Shown: piece after piece, positions 1 to 5,308 of the stretch | Position numbering within the stretch: the first letter of the stretch is position 1 | Layout of the letters: the number at the start of each line of letters is the position of its first letter | From: Alphaproteobacteria bacterium | Lineage (GTDB): Bacteria; Pseudomonadota; Alphaproteobacteria; Puniceispirillales; Puniceispirillaceae | DNA: 6,079 nt | Direction of reading: 5' to 3' | Assembly (NCBI GenBank): GCA_011522945.1 | Contig: WTHY01000083.1 | Span: 1 to 6,079, forward strand | Made by a program: the position numbers and the translations under genes | Notes under the pieces: model-generated | What the model saw: the letters and a program-made list of their open reading frames with translations, nothing else | The model's database searches: none | Told to the model about the DNA's origin: nothing

Positions 1-62
1 AGCTAAATGCCATATAGAGTCAAATGCTTTTTATATTTTTACTAAAAGGTATTTTTTCGCAG

Positions 63-80
63 CAAATTATTGTTAATTTG
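63..80. promoter_or_regulatory. AT-rich palindrome upstream of the GntR regulator gene; candidate operator
   Basis: A perfect 7-bp inverted repeat, CAAATTA and TAATTTG, is separated by TTGT. It has the size and symmetry of a site for a dimeric winged-helix repressor and lies about 110 bp before the regulator's start codon. GntR/HutC regulators commonly bind such dyads near their own promoter, so autoregulation is a reasonable inference. It does not match an operator consensus I know, and AT-rich dyads also arise by chance. Confidence 0.35.
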
Positions 81-109
81 GAGAATGTTTCTGAGGTTCA
101 GGGAAAATA

Positions 110-126
110 TTCTCTTGCCAAGATAA
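110..126. promoter_or_regulatory. Second dyad in the regulator leader, overlapping a possible -35 element
   Basis: TCTTG-C-CAAGA (113-123) is a perfect 5+1+5 inverted repeat. It extends to a 17-bp dyad (110-126) with one mismatched pair. It contains TTGCCA (115-120), which could serve as a -35 element with TAATAC (136-141); the 15-bp spacer is short, so that promoter is weakly supported. A repressor bound here would block such a promoter. A smaller dyad, CTGA-GGT-TCAG, lies just upstream at 91-101. Confidence 0.35.
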
Positions 127-151
127 GCTGAATGATAATACAAAGTGCTAG

Positions 152-172
152 ACATCTATAACTTTAAGATGT
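152..172. promoter_or_regulatory. Inverted repeat just before the regulator's ribosome binding site
   Basis: ACATCT (152-157) and AGATGT (167-172) form a perfect 6-bp inverted repeat around a 9-nt AT-rich spacer. It ends four bases before the AGGAGG ribosome binding site at 177-182. It could be an operator half-site pair or a weak leader hairpin that affects access to the ribosome binding site. The sequence does not decide between the two. Confidence 0.3.
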
Positions 173-187
173 GGTAGGAGGACTGTC

Positions 188-898
188 ATGAATTTGACTC
201 AAATGAGACGTGTTTCCATCCCACTTCACGCAGAAGTCGCAGAATTACTGCGCCGCCAGATTTTATCAGGCAAAATTCAAGCTGGTGAAAAATTGCCTGC
301 ACTCAGTGAATTAACTGAGAAATTCGGTGTTGCGCGCATGACCATTCGACAGGCAATGGATGCTCTTGAGGATGAAGGCTTGATAGAACGTCATGCTGGC
401 AAGGGCACATTTGCAAAACATATTGAGCTGCCAAAGCGCCAAAGATTAAATATGAAGGCAGAATTATCCCAATTACAGACGATGGTTGCCCAGCTAGAGG
501 TACTTGTCGTTGGTGATGATGATGCACCACAAATTATCGATGTTGACGGGCGTGCTTTTAGACAAATGCGTCGTATCCACCTGCAGTCTGGCGAACCATT
601 TTGTCATGTTGATATCAAGCTTGAAAATCAGCTTTATCTCAAAGCACCTAGTCGTTTTGAAACAGAAATTGTTGTAACAGTATTGAAGGATTTAGGAGCG
701 CGTGTTGAGACAGCTCGGCAAAATGTAACCCTAGCTTATGCAGATGTTGAAATGGCAGAAATCCTACAGATGCCTGTAAACGCACCTGTCTTCCGTGTTC
801 TTCGTGAATTTTTCAGTACTGACGGACATCTCATTTACTCTGCCATCCTAATATATCCAGGTGACAAGTTGGAGCTTGAAGTTGAGTTTGCCATCTAG
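188..898 (+). CDS. GntR-family transcriptional regulator, HutC/UTRA type
   Basis: This 236-residue protein is a typical full-length HutC-type GntR regulator, acting in the cytoplasm as a DNA-binding dimer. Residues about 12-78 are the winged helix-turn-helix. The signature region runs from LPALSELTEKFGVARMTIRQ (36-55) through EDEGLIER, and the wing is GKGTF (71-75). Residues about 93-232 are the UTRA ligand-binding domain, ending in the usual Y-x-GD-x motif (YPGD, 223-226) and a final beta strand. In this family the UTRA domain binds a small effector that releases or alters DNA binding. The ATG start is set by AGGAGG at 177-182 with five bases of spacing. The next gene starts inside its 3' end, so regulator and enzymes should share a transcript, and the leader dyads suggest autoregulation. 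The family call is firm; the effector is unknown. Confidence 0.93.
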   Translation: MNLTQMRRVSIPLHAEVAELLRRQILSGKIQAGEKLPALSELTEKFGVARMTIRQAMDALEDEGLIERHAGKGTFAKHIELPKRQRLNMKAELSQLQTMVAQLEVLVVGDDDAPQIIDVDGRAFRQMRRIHLQSGEPFCHVDIKLENQLYLKAPSRFETEIVVTVLKDLGARVETARQNVTLAYADVEMAEILQMPVNAPVFRVLREFFSTDGHLIYSAILIYPGDKLELEVEFAI

Positions 899-2516
899 CG
901 CTATTTCAGACACTCCACATCTATCACCACACCATTGGGTTGAGACCTTTTTGCAAGGCGATAAGGACGCATCTCTATTTGCCGAAGATGCTATCTGGCG
1001 TGATTATTTAGCTATGGCATGGAATTTGCAGAGCCATGAAGGCCGAGATACTATCTTAGAGGCCCTGCCATCATACCGCGGCAGTGACCTCACAATTCTA
1101 GATTGCCCCTCTCCTACTGAGATTATTTTCTCCTTTATCGGCAAACATGGACGCATCAAATCTCTGGCAGAGTTAAGGAACGGGCTTTGTGTCAGGTTAT
1201 TTACCTCACTTGAAGACATAAAAGGCATAGTGCCGAGAGGAGATATATCTCCAAAAATATGCATTATTGGTGCCGGACAAAGCGGTCTGGCACTCGCTGC
1301 ACAATTAGAACATCTGGGTATTCCCTATTTTGTTGCAGAGCAAAATCCCCGCATTGGAGATAATTGGCGCAATCGTTATGATTCCCTCATTTTACATGAC
1401 CCGGTCTGGGTAAACCATCTGCCTTTTAAGCCCTTTCCAGATGACTGGCCTACCTTTACGCCAAAAGACCGTATGGGTGACTGGCTGGAAGATTATGCTG
1501 CAGATTTAAACCTGAATGTCCATTGTAAATGCAGCATAGTGTCTGCCGAATATAATGAAGAGCACGCTACATGGCATATCAAAGCTGATGAAAATGGCAC
1601 AGCCACCGTATTTACAGTGCCGCACCTTGTATTTGCAGTTGGTACATCTGGCTTCGCATACAAACCTGAAATAGAGGGTGCTGCCGCCTTTACAGGCAAA
1701 CAAATACATTCAAGTGCATATAAGACAGGGGCTGATTTCGCTGGTCAGTCAGTGACTATCATTGGGGCAACGAATTCTGCCCATGATATTGCCGTAGACC
1801 TAGTCAAGCATGGGGCAAAGCCAACATTGATACAACGCAGCTCAACCCATGTTGTCCCGCATGATGTGTATCTTAAGGCAATCCTAGCACCACTCTACGG
1901 ACCACAACATAAACGAAAATTGGCAGATGCCGACTTTCTTTCTGTTGCAACACCAATGCGGCATTTAGAAGATAAAGGGCGGGCGATTTTTGACAAAGCG
2001 CAAGAGGAACATAGTGGTTTCTACAAGCAGCTTACAGCCACTGGTTTCGCGCTTGATTTTGCAGAAGATGGTAGTGGTATTATTGGCAAATATCGCCGCT
2101 CTGCCTCCGGTTATTACATTGATGTGGGCGGGTCTCAATATGTAATAGATGGCAAAATTTCTATCAAAACGGGACTGGGCGTTAAGGCCATTAACGCCAC
2201 TGGGATCACCCTCAGTGATGATAGCCATCTTGCCAGCGATTCCCTTATTTACGCTACTGGTTTTGGCGCTATGGAAGAATGGGTCGCCCGCCTGATAGGA
2301 CCAGAAACAGCACAAAAAGTTGGAAGATGCTGGGGCTATGGGTCAGGTTATCGCGGCGATCCTGGACCATGGCAAGGTGAGCTTCGCAATATGTGGAAAC
2401 CAACAGCTCAAAAAGGATTATGGTTCATGGGCGGCAATCTCGCGCAGGTTCGGATTTTTTCCCGCTATCTTGCCATGCAGCTCTGCCATTCCATTCAAGA
2501 CGATAATAGCGAATGA
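882..2516 (+). CDS. Flavin-containing monooxygenase (FAD/NAD(P)H) with an N-terminal extension
   Basis: The predicted enzyme is a soluble class B flavoprotein monooxygenase of the FMO/YUCCA/Baeyer-Villiger superfamily, using FAD, NADPH and O2. Numbering is from TTG 882 (544 aa). The FAD-binding Rossmann motif is IIGAGQSG near 130-135. A family block, LHDPVWVNHLPF then FTPKD, runs about 171-196. The FMO fingerprint F-x-G-x3-H-x3-Y is at 270-280. The second (NADPH) Rossmann motif is degenerate, IGATNSAHD (294-302), as is common in this subfamily. ATGF is at 458-461, and the C-terminal WFMGGNLAQ block starts near 514. Residues about 13-108 precede the FAD domain and resemble an NTF2/SnoaL-like fold in length and pattern, which is an inference. 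TTG 882 is preferred because GGAG (871-874) lies seven bases upstream; the frame is also open from GTG 861 (551 aa), which lacks a visible ribosome binding site. Either start overlaps the regulator gene, suggesting translational coupling. The substrate is unknown; oxygenation of a ketone, amine or carbon atom are all possible. Confidence 0.88.
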   Translation: MSLPSSAISDTPHLSPHHWVETFLQGDKDASLFAEDAIWRDYLAMAWNLQSHEGRDTILEALPSYRGSDLTILDCPSPTEIIFSFIGKHGRIKSLAELRNGLCVRLFTSLEDIKGIVPRGDISPKICIIGAGQSGLALAAQLEHLGIPYFVAEQNPRIGDNWRNRYDSLILHDPVWVNHLPFKPFPDDWPTFTPKDRMGDWLEDYAADLNLNVHCKCSIVSAEYNEEHATWHIKADENGTATVFTVPHLVFAVGTSGFAYKPEIEGAAAFTGKQIHSSAYKTGADFAGQSVTIIGATNSAHDIAVDLVKHGAKPTLIQRSSTHVVPHDVYLKAILAPLYGPQHKRKLADADFLSVATPMRHLEDKGRAIFDKAQEEHSGFYKQLTATGFALDFAEDGSGIIGKYRRSASGYYIDVGGSQYVIDGKISIKTGLGVKAINATGITLSDDSHLASDSLIYATGFGAMEEWVARLIGPETAQKVGRCWGYGSGYRGDPGPWQGELRNMWKPTAQKGLWFMGGNLAQVRIFSRYLAMQLCHSIQDDNSE

Positions 2517-2540
2517 GACAGGACACCAAATGAGACAGGA
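2512..2540 (+). repeat. 12-bp direct repeat (17-bp period) at the monooxygenase/transketolase junction
   Basis: AATGAGACAGGA occurs at 2512-2523 and again at 2529-2540, exactly 17 bp apart. The first copy contains the monooxygenase stop codon (TGA 2514-2516) and supplies the AGGA (2520-2523) that serves as ribosome binding site for the next gene. The second copy contains the ATG (2530) of the transketolase N-terminal subunit. A short tandem duplication is the simplest explanation. Confidence 0.8.
2513..2533 (+). other. Possible 6-codon mini-ORF linking the monooxygenase and transketolase genes
   Basis: ATG at 2513 overlaps the monooxygenase stop as ATGA and opens a six-codon frame (MRQDTK). 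Its TGA (2531-2533) overlaps the next start codon (2530) as a second ATGA. The peptide begins with the same four residues as the following protein (MRQD), because it was created by the repeat at 2512-2540. It could act in translational coupling by stepwise re-initiation; no coding function is implied. Confidence 0.3.
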
Positions 2541-3357
2541 TCATAATCTAAGAGACCTAGAGCATATTGCTACGAAATTGCGCCTGCATGTAGTGAATAT
2601 GGTGGCACCATCTGGACAAGGTTATGTTCAGCAAGGACTAGGGGCAGCTGATTTATTTACATCTCTCTATTTCGCAGAAGCGACCATGGACCCACAAAAC
2701 CCAACATGGCCAGACAGAGATCGTATTTTCTTAACCACGGCGCATAATACAGCGATCTTTTATGCTGCACTCAGCGAACGTGGCTATTTCGACACGGAAC
2801 GTCTTGCATCTTATGTAACAGATGGCTCAGAACTGGAGATTAATTCCTCTGAACGAATGGGCCCTTTTGTTGAGGCGACCTGCGGCTCTCTCGGTCAAGG
2901 CTTATCAGTAGCAATTGGGTGTGCCCTTGCAGCAAAAAGGCAAGGTCGATCAAGTCGGTTTTATGTGATTATAGGCGATGGAGAAATGCAGGAAGGTCAA
3001 GTCTGGGAGGCGGCTATGCTTGCCGGCGCGAAAGGCCTCGATAATCTCTGCCTGATTGTGGATTATAATTTCGTGCAATCTGAAGGGTCAATGGACAAAG
3101 TCATGTCCCTCGAACCTCTGATGGAGAAGATGGCTAGCTTTGGCTTTGCCTGTCAGGAAGTGGACGGTAATGATATTGCTGCCTTGCTCGATGCATATGA
3201 TGAGGCACGCAAAACAAAGGGCAAACCAGCTTTCATCAAAGCAAATACTGTAATGGGCAAAGGCGTCGCCTCACTTGAGGGGTTGATGTTCCATCAACTT
3301 CGGTTTCCAGAAGCAGTCGCAAATAGCGCACGCGCAGAATTAGAGGCTCAGCTATGA
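2530..3357 (+). CDS. Transketolase-like enzyme, N-terminal (ThDP-binding) subunit
   Basis: This 275-residue protein is the N-terminal half of a split transketolase, which pairs with the next gene product to make a ThDP- and Mg-dependent carbon-carbon bond enzyme. The cofactor motif starts at GDG (149-151) and ends at Asn180 in IVDYN, with the usual E-G-x-x-W-E-A block between them. QNPTWPDRDRIFL (57-68) and GSLGQGLS (119-126) are also typical of the family. His72 (in TTAHN) occupies the place of E. coli TktA His66. By my alignment from memory, His26 is replaced by Gln30 and His100 by Asn105; His255 probably fills the role of His261. The ATG at 2530 follows AGGA (2520-2523) by six bases and gives the standard subunit length. 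The frame is open upstream to 2320, but that part lies within the monooxygenase gene and does not resemble transketolase. The stop overlaps the next gene as ATGA. Fold certain; substrate uncertain. Confidence 0.9.
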   Translation: MRQDHNLRDLEHIATKLRLHVVNMVAPSGQGYVQQGLGAADLFTSLYFAEATMDPQNPTWPDRDRIFLTTAHNTAIFYAALSERGYFDTERLASYVTDGSELEINSSERMGPFVEATCGSLGQGLSVAIGCALAAKRQGRSSRFYVIIGDGEMQEGQVWEAAMLAGAKGLDNLCLIVDYNFVQSEGSMDKVMSLEPLMEKMASFGFACQEVDGNDIAALLDAYDEARKTKGKPAFIKANTVMGKGVASLEGLMFHQLRFPEAVANSARAELEAQL

Positions 3358-4337
3358 GTAAAACCTTAACACAGCTAGAAGCAGCAGATTTTATCAACCG
3401 TTCCTTTAAACCACTCCCCCGCGCTTATGGAGATGCCTTAGTAGAGGCTGCCTTAGCTGATAGGCGCATTGTTTCACTTTGTGCAGATCTGGTGCCGCCA
3501 ACTGAAATGGACCGCTTCCGTGATGAATTACCCGATAGGTTTCTAAATACAGGCATTGCAGAAGCTAACATGATTGGCATGGCAGGCGGTATGGCCCGCT
3601 CTGGCGAAATTCCTTTTTGCCATAGTTTTTGTGCCTTTATCACCAAACGCGTGCTTGATCAGATCACCATGCAGGCTGCCTATCCAAACCTGCCTGTAAA
3701 AATTGTTGGGTTTTTACCAGGCATTGCAACACTCCTTGGTGTGTCTCATCAGGCAATTGAAGATGTCGCCATTATGCGGGCAGTGCCGAATATGGCTATT
3801 TTTGAGCCCTCCGGTCCGGAATATCATGCCGCAATGGTAAAAATGGCGCTTGAATGGGATGGGCCTGTTTATTTGCGCATGAAACGGCCTGATACAACGC
3901 CAGAGGCGTTCACACCTCAACAAGTTGAGATTGGTAAAGGCGTTATCAGACGCGAAGGTAGTGACATAACCATCATCTCAGCCGGCATATGTGTCAGTGA
4001 GGCTATTTTGGCAGCTGACAGGCTCGCACAAGATGGCATTGATGCACGGGTGGTAGATATGGCCTCAATAAAACCAATTGATAAAGCTCTAATTATTGAG
4101 AGTGCTCAAAAAACAGGTGCCATTGTAACAGCCGAGAACCATTCTATCATTGGCGGTCTAGGCTCTGCTGTTGCTGAAACACTTATGGATGCAGGTATTG
4201 GTTTGCCCTTTCAAAGGGTTGGGATACAAGACCAATTTTGTGAAGGTGGCACAACACCATATCTGATGCAGAAATTTGGTATAGATTCGACAGGCATCGC
4301 AGAGGCTGTCAGACAGGTCTGCAAGCGAAAAACCTAA
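3354..4337 (+). CDS. Transketolase-like enzyme, C-terminal (pyrimidine-binding) subunit
   Basis: This 327-residue protein carries the pyrimidine-binding domain and C-terminal domain of a split transketolase. GIAEANMIGMAGG (67-79) contains Glu70, the glutamate that activates ThDP. Next come the F-x-x-F block near 92-95, SHQAIEDVAIMR (131-142) with His132 matching E. coli TktA His473, and YLRMKRP (173-179) with Arg178 matching Arg520. The C-terminal domain begins near 190 and includes the IKPID segment (239-243) and ENHSIIGGLGSAVAE (261-275). The TktA element around His461 and the GEDG motif is altered to GFLPGIATLLGV (119-130), so the phosphate-contacting histidine is replaced by Leu121. AGAGG (3342-3346) lies seven bases before the ATG, which overlaps the upstream stop; the two subunits should be made in equal amounts. 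It is the last gene of the unit, before a hairpin at 4376-4414. 1-deoxyxylulose-5-phosphate synthase is unlikely because that enzyme is normally a single chain. Confidence 0.9.
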   Translation: MSKTLTQLEAADFINRSFKPLPRAYGDALVEAALADRRIVSLCADLVPPTEMDRFRDELPDRFLNTGIAEANMIGMAGGMARSGEIPFCHSFCAFITKRVLDQITMQAAYPNLPVKIVGFLPGIATLLGVSHQAIEDVAIMRAVPNMAIFEPSGPEYHAAMVKMALEWDGPVYLRMKRPDTTPEAFTPQQVEIGKGVIRREGSDITIISAGICVSEAILAADRLAQDGIDARVVDMASIKPIDKALIIESAQKTGAIVTAENHSIIGGLGSAVAETLMDAGIGLPFQRVGIQDQFCEGGTTPYLMQKFGIDSTGIAEAVRQVCKRKT

Positions 4338-4375
4338 CGAGATTACTAAGCCTTACCTAAGCCATGAAGCTAATA

Positions 4376-4427
4376 CTCAAACTTGCTTAATTGTTTATGG
4401 TTAGCAGGTTTGGGAACTAGAATTTTT
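4376..4427 (+). terminator. Hairpin between convergent genes; probable transcription terminator
   Basis: CTCAAACTTGCT (4376-4387) pairs with AGCAGGTTTGGG (4403-4414) over 12 positions, including two G-T wobble pairs, around a 15-nt loop. A T-run (4423-4427) follows after eight bases. It starts 38 bp after the end of the transketolase unit and ends just before the stop of the convergent minus-strand gene. The T-run is further from the stem than in a classical terminator, so efficiency is uncertain. No T-run is present on the minus-strand side. Confidence 0.5.
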
Positions 4428-4812
4428 CACATTGTCCATGTGAAAGTTTGATTGTGTCCAGTGGTTCATCTTCTAAAAAGATAGAGGCTAAGTGGAACTT
4501 CAGAGTCTTTTTATTGATGGCAAATGCGGTCCCAAAATTATTAATACAATATACCGATGCATCACGAAAATCATCGAAACATTGCTTATTATCCAATCCA
4601 TTATCTAACAAATAAATCTTCTCAGAGGTAACATCTGGCGTGTCAAAATCAATTTTCGCTGCAAACCTTCCCGCAGTAACATTTGACTGCTCATAATCAT
4701 CTGAGGGAAAAAATCCAACCGAGCTTTCCTCAGTACAATAATAGACATCATCAGACGCAAATGCACAAATTGGCATGAAGCAACATAATAAAACGAAAAT
4801 GACTCTAGGCAT
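4417..4812 (-). CDS. Small exported protein of unknown function with four cysteines
   Basis: This 131-residue protein has a clear Sec signal peptide: a positive N-terminus, a hydrophobic core (VIFVLLCCFMPIC), and a likely cleavage after AFA (residue 19). The mature part of about 112 residues is acidic and has cysteines at 26, 78, 89 and 128. That number and spacing would suit two disulfide bonds in the periplasm. The opening of the mature part, VYYCTEESSVGF, may be a family motif, but I cannot assign a named domain. The ribosome binding site AGGAGGG (complement of 4817-4823) lies four bases before the ATG. No lipobox is present (Leu-Leu-Cys lacks the small residue before Cys), so it is probably soluble. 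It converges on the transketolase unit and lies 95 bp downstream of the small membrane protein on the same strand, so co-transcription is possible. Function unknown. Confidence 0.75.
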   Translation of the reverse strand: MPRVIFVLLCCFMPICAFASDDVYYCTEESSVGFFPSDDYEQSNVTAGRFAAKIDFDTPDVTSEKIYLLDNGLDNKQCFDDFRDASVYCINNFGTAFAINKKTLKFHLASIFLEDEPLDTIKLSHGQCEKF

Positions 4813-4868
4813 AGCACCCTCCTTTTTGGCTTACGCACACATAAGATAGACTCAAAACTTCATTACCA

Positions 4869-4896
4869 AATATAGATGTGCTGAGAATTTTGACAG
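4869..4896 (-). promoter_or_regulatory. Candidate promoter for the exported-protein gene
   Basis: On the minus strand CTGTCA (complement of 4891-4896) and TATATT (complement of 4869-4874) are separated by 16 bp, giving a plausible sigma-70 promoter. Transcription would start about 50 bp before the ATG of the exported protein. The elements match a consensus only moderately, so read-through from the small gene upstream remains an alternative. Confidence 0.3.
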
Positions 4897-4907
4897 AAAT
4901 CGTGCTC

Positions 4908-5063
4908 TTAATTATGTGCCTTTCTTGCGATCATTTTCCGATGAAAATGTTGCAAAAAAACAAGCCAGAAAACAAAAATTGCGAAATAGAACAAAGTCTC
5001 TGTAGAGTCAGGTGCTTTCCCATCCTGGCTTGACATAGCTATATTTGTGCAACCCATACACAT
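4908..5063 (-). CDS. Small single-pass membrane protein, 51 residues
   Basis: Reading the minus strand from ATG at 5063 gives a 51-residue frame ending in TAA (4908-4910). AGGAG (complement of 5071-5075) lies seven bases before the ATG, an ideal arrangement. The protein has a polar N-terminus containing two cysteines (MCMGC, Cys2 and Cys5). A hydrophobic aromatic helix follows at about 24-38 (LFYFAIFVFWLVFLQ). The tail is strongly basic and His-rich (HFHRKMIARKAH, 39-50). The positive-inside rule would put the C-terminus in the cytoplasm and the N-terminus outside. The C-M-x-C pair near the N-terminus could bind metal or form a disulfide, which is speculation. It may share a transcript with the exported-protein gene downstream. 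I do not recognise the family. The support is the coincidence of ribosome binding site, uninterrupted frame and a well-formed membrane segment. Confidence 0.6.
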   Translation of the reverse strand: MCMGCTNIAMSSQDGKAPDSTETLFYFAIFVFWLVFLQHFHRKMIARKAHN

Positions 5064-5088
5064 TATGCATCTCCTGAGGATGTTGTAT

Positions 5089-5135
5089 TAGCGCATACGA
5101 ATATCTGTATGACTTGATGTCTTACAATAGCGCAT
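5089..5135. repeat. Direct repeat TAGCGCAT flanking a candidate divergent promoter
   Basis: TAGCGCAT occurs at 5089-5096 and 5128-5135, both on the plus strand and 39 bp apart. The copies bracket the candidate minus-strand promoter at 5100-5127, which makes them possible binding sites for a regulator. An 8-mer repeated once can also be chance. Confidence 0.3.
5100..5127 (-). promoter_or_regulatory. Candidate promoter for the 51-residue membrane protein
   Basis: On the minus strand TTGTAA (complement of 5122-5127) and GATATT (complement of 5100-5105) are spaced by 16 bp. The predicted transcript would start about 30 bp before the ATG at 5063 and include its ribosome binding site. Element quality is moderate. 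Confidence 0.3.
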
Positions 5136-5146
5136 GATGAGACATC
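5116..5146. promoter_or_regulatory. Nine-pair dyad in the divergent intergenic region
   Basis: GATGTCTTA (5116-5124) pairs with TGAGACATC (5138-5146), eight Watson-Crick pairs and one G-T pair, around a 13-nt spacer. It overlaps the -35 element proposed for the minus-strand gene and contains one copy of TAGCGCAT. It could be an operator or an RNA hairpin at the 5' end of a plus-strand transcript. No T-run follows, so it is not a terminator. Confidence 0.3.
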
Positions 5147-5242
5147 TAACAATGACAGGTCAACTGGTGCGTTATATGAATAATTTTTGCTCACATCACA
5201 GCATCTATCAACCTATTCTGAGAGGCGCAAAGCAGCCACAAC

Positions 5243-5270
5243 TTGAAACATTCTAATGGCGACCTAATTT
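5243..5270 (+). promoter_or_regulatory. Candidate promoter for the two-helix membrane protein
   Basis: TTGAAA (5243-5248) and TAATTT (5265-5270) are separated by 16 bp, about 65 bp upstream of the proposed TTG start. The -35 element is good and the -10 element is poor. Confidence 0.25.
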
Positions 5271-5271
5271 T

Positions 5272-5288
5272 ATACTTATGCGAAGTAT
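5272..5288. promoter_or_regulatory. 17-bp palindrome before the ribosome binding site of the two-helix protein
   Basis: ATACTT (5272-5277) and AAGTAT (5283-5288) form a perfect 6-bp inverted repeat with a 5-nt spacer (ATGCG). It lies nine bases before the AGGAGG at 5298-5303. Position just downstream of a possible -10 element suits either a repressor site or a small 5'-UTR hairpin. Confidence 0.3.
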
Positions 5289-5308
5289 GCAAGTTACAGG
5301 AGGCAGGT

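Noticed and set aside
27..57. CTTTT/AAAAG pair followed by a T-run, as a terminator of an upstream gene
   Set aside because: The stem has only five A-T-rich pairs with a long loop and is too weak to claim.
2320..2529. Upstream extension of the transketolase N-terminal subunit frame inside the monooxygenase gene
   Set aside because: The extra 70 residues do not resemble transketolase and read the FMO coding sequence in another frame. ATG 2530 has its own AGGA and gives the normal subunit length.
4783..4812. Lipoprotein signal in the exported protein (Leu-Leu-Cys at residues 8-10)
   Set aside because: The residue before Cys is Leu instead of Gly, Ala or Ser, and a standard signal peptidase I site (AFA) follows.
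4890..4918. Plus-strand TTGACA with TATGTG 17 bp downstream
   Set aside because: No plus-strand gene or RNA follows for more than 300 bp, and the -10 element is poor.
5243..5308. 22-residue extension of the two-helix membrane protein from TTG 5243
   Set aside because: It lies upstream of the perfect AGGAGG at 5298-5303, has no ribosome binding site of its own, and overlaps promoter-like sequence.
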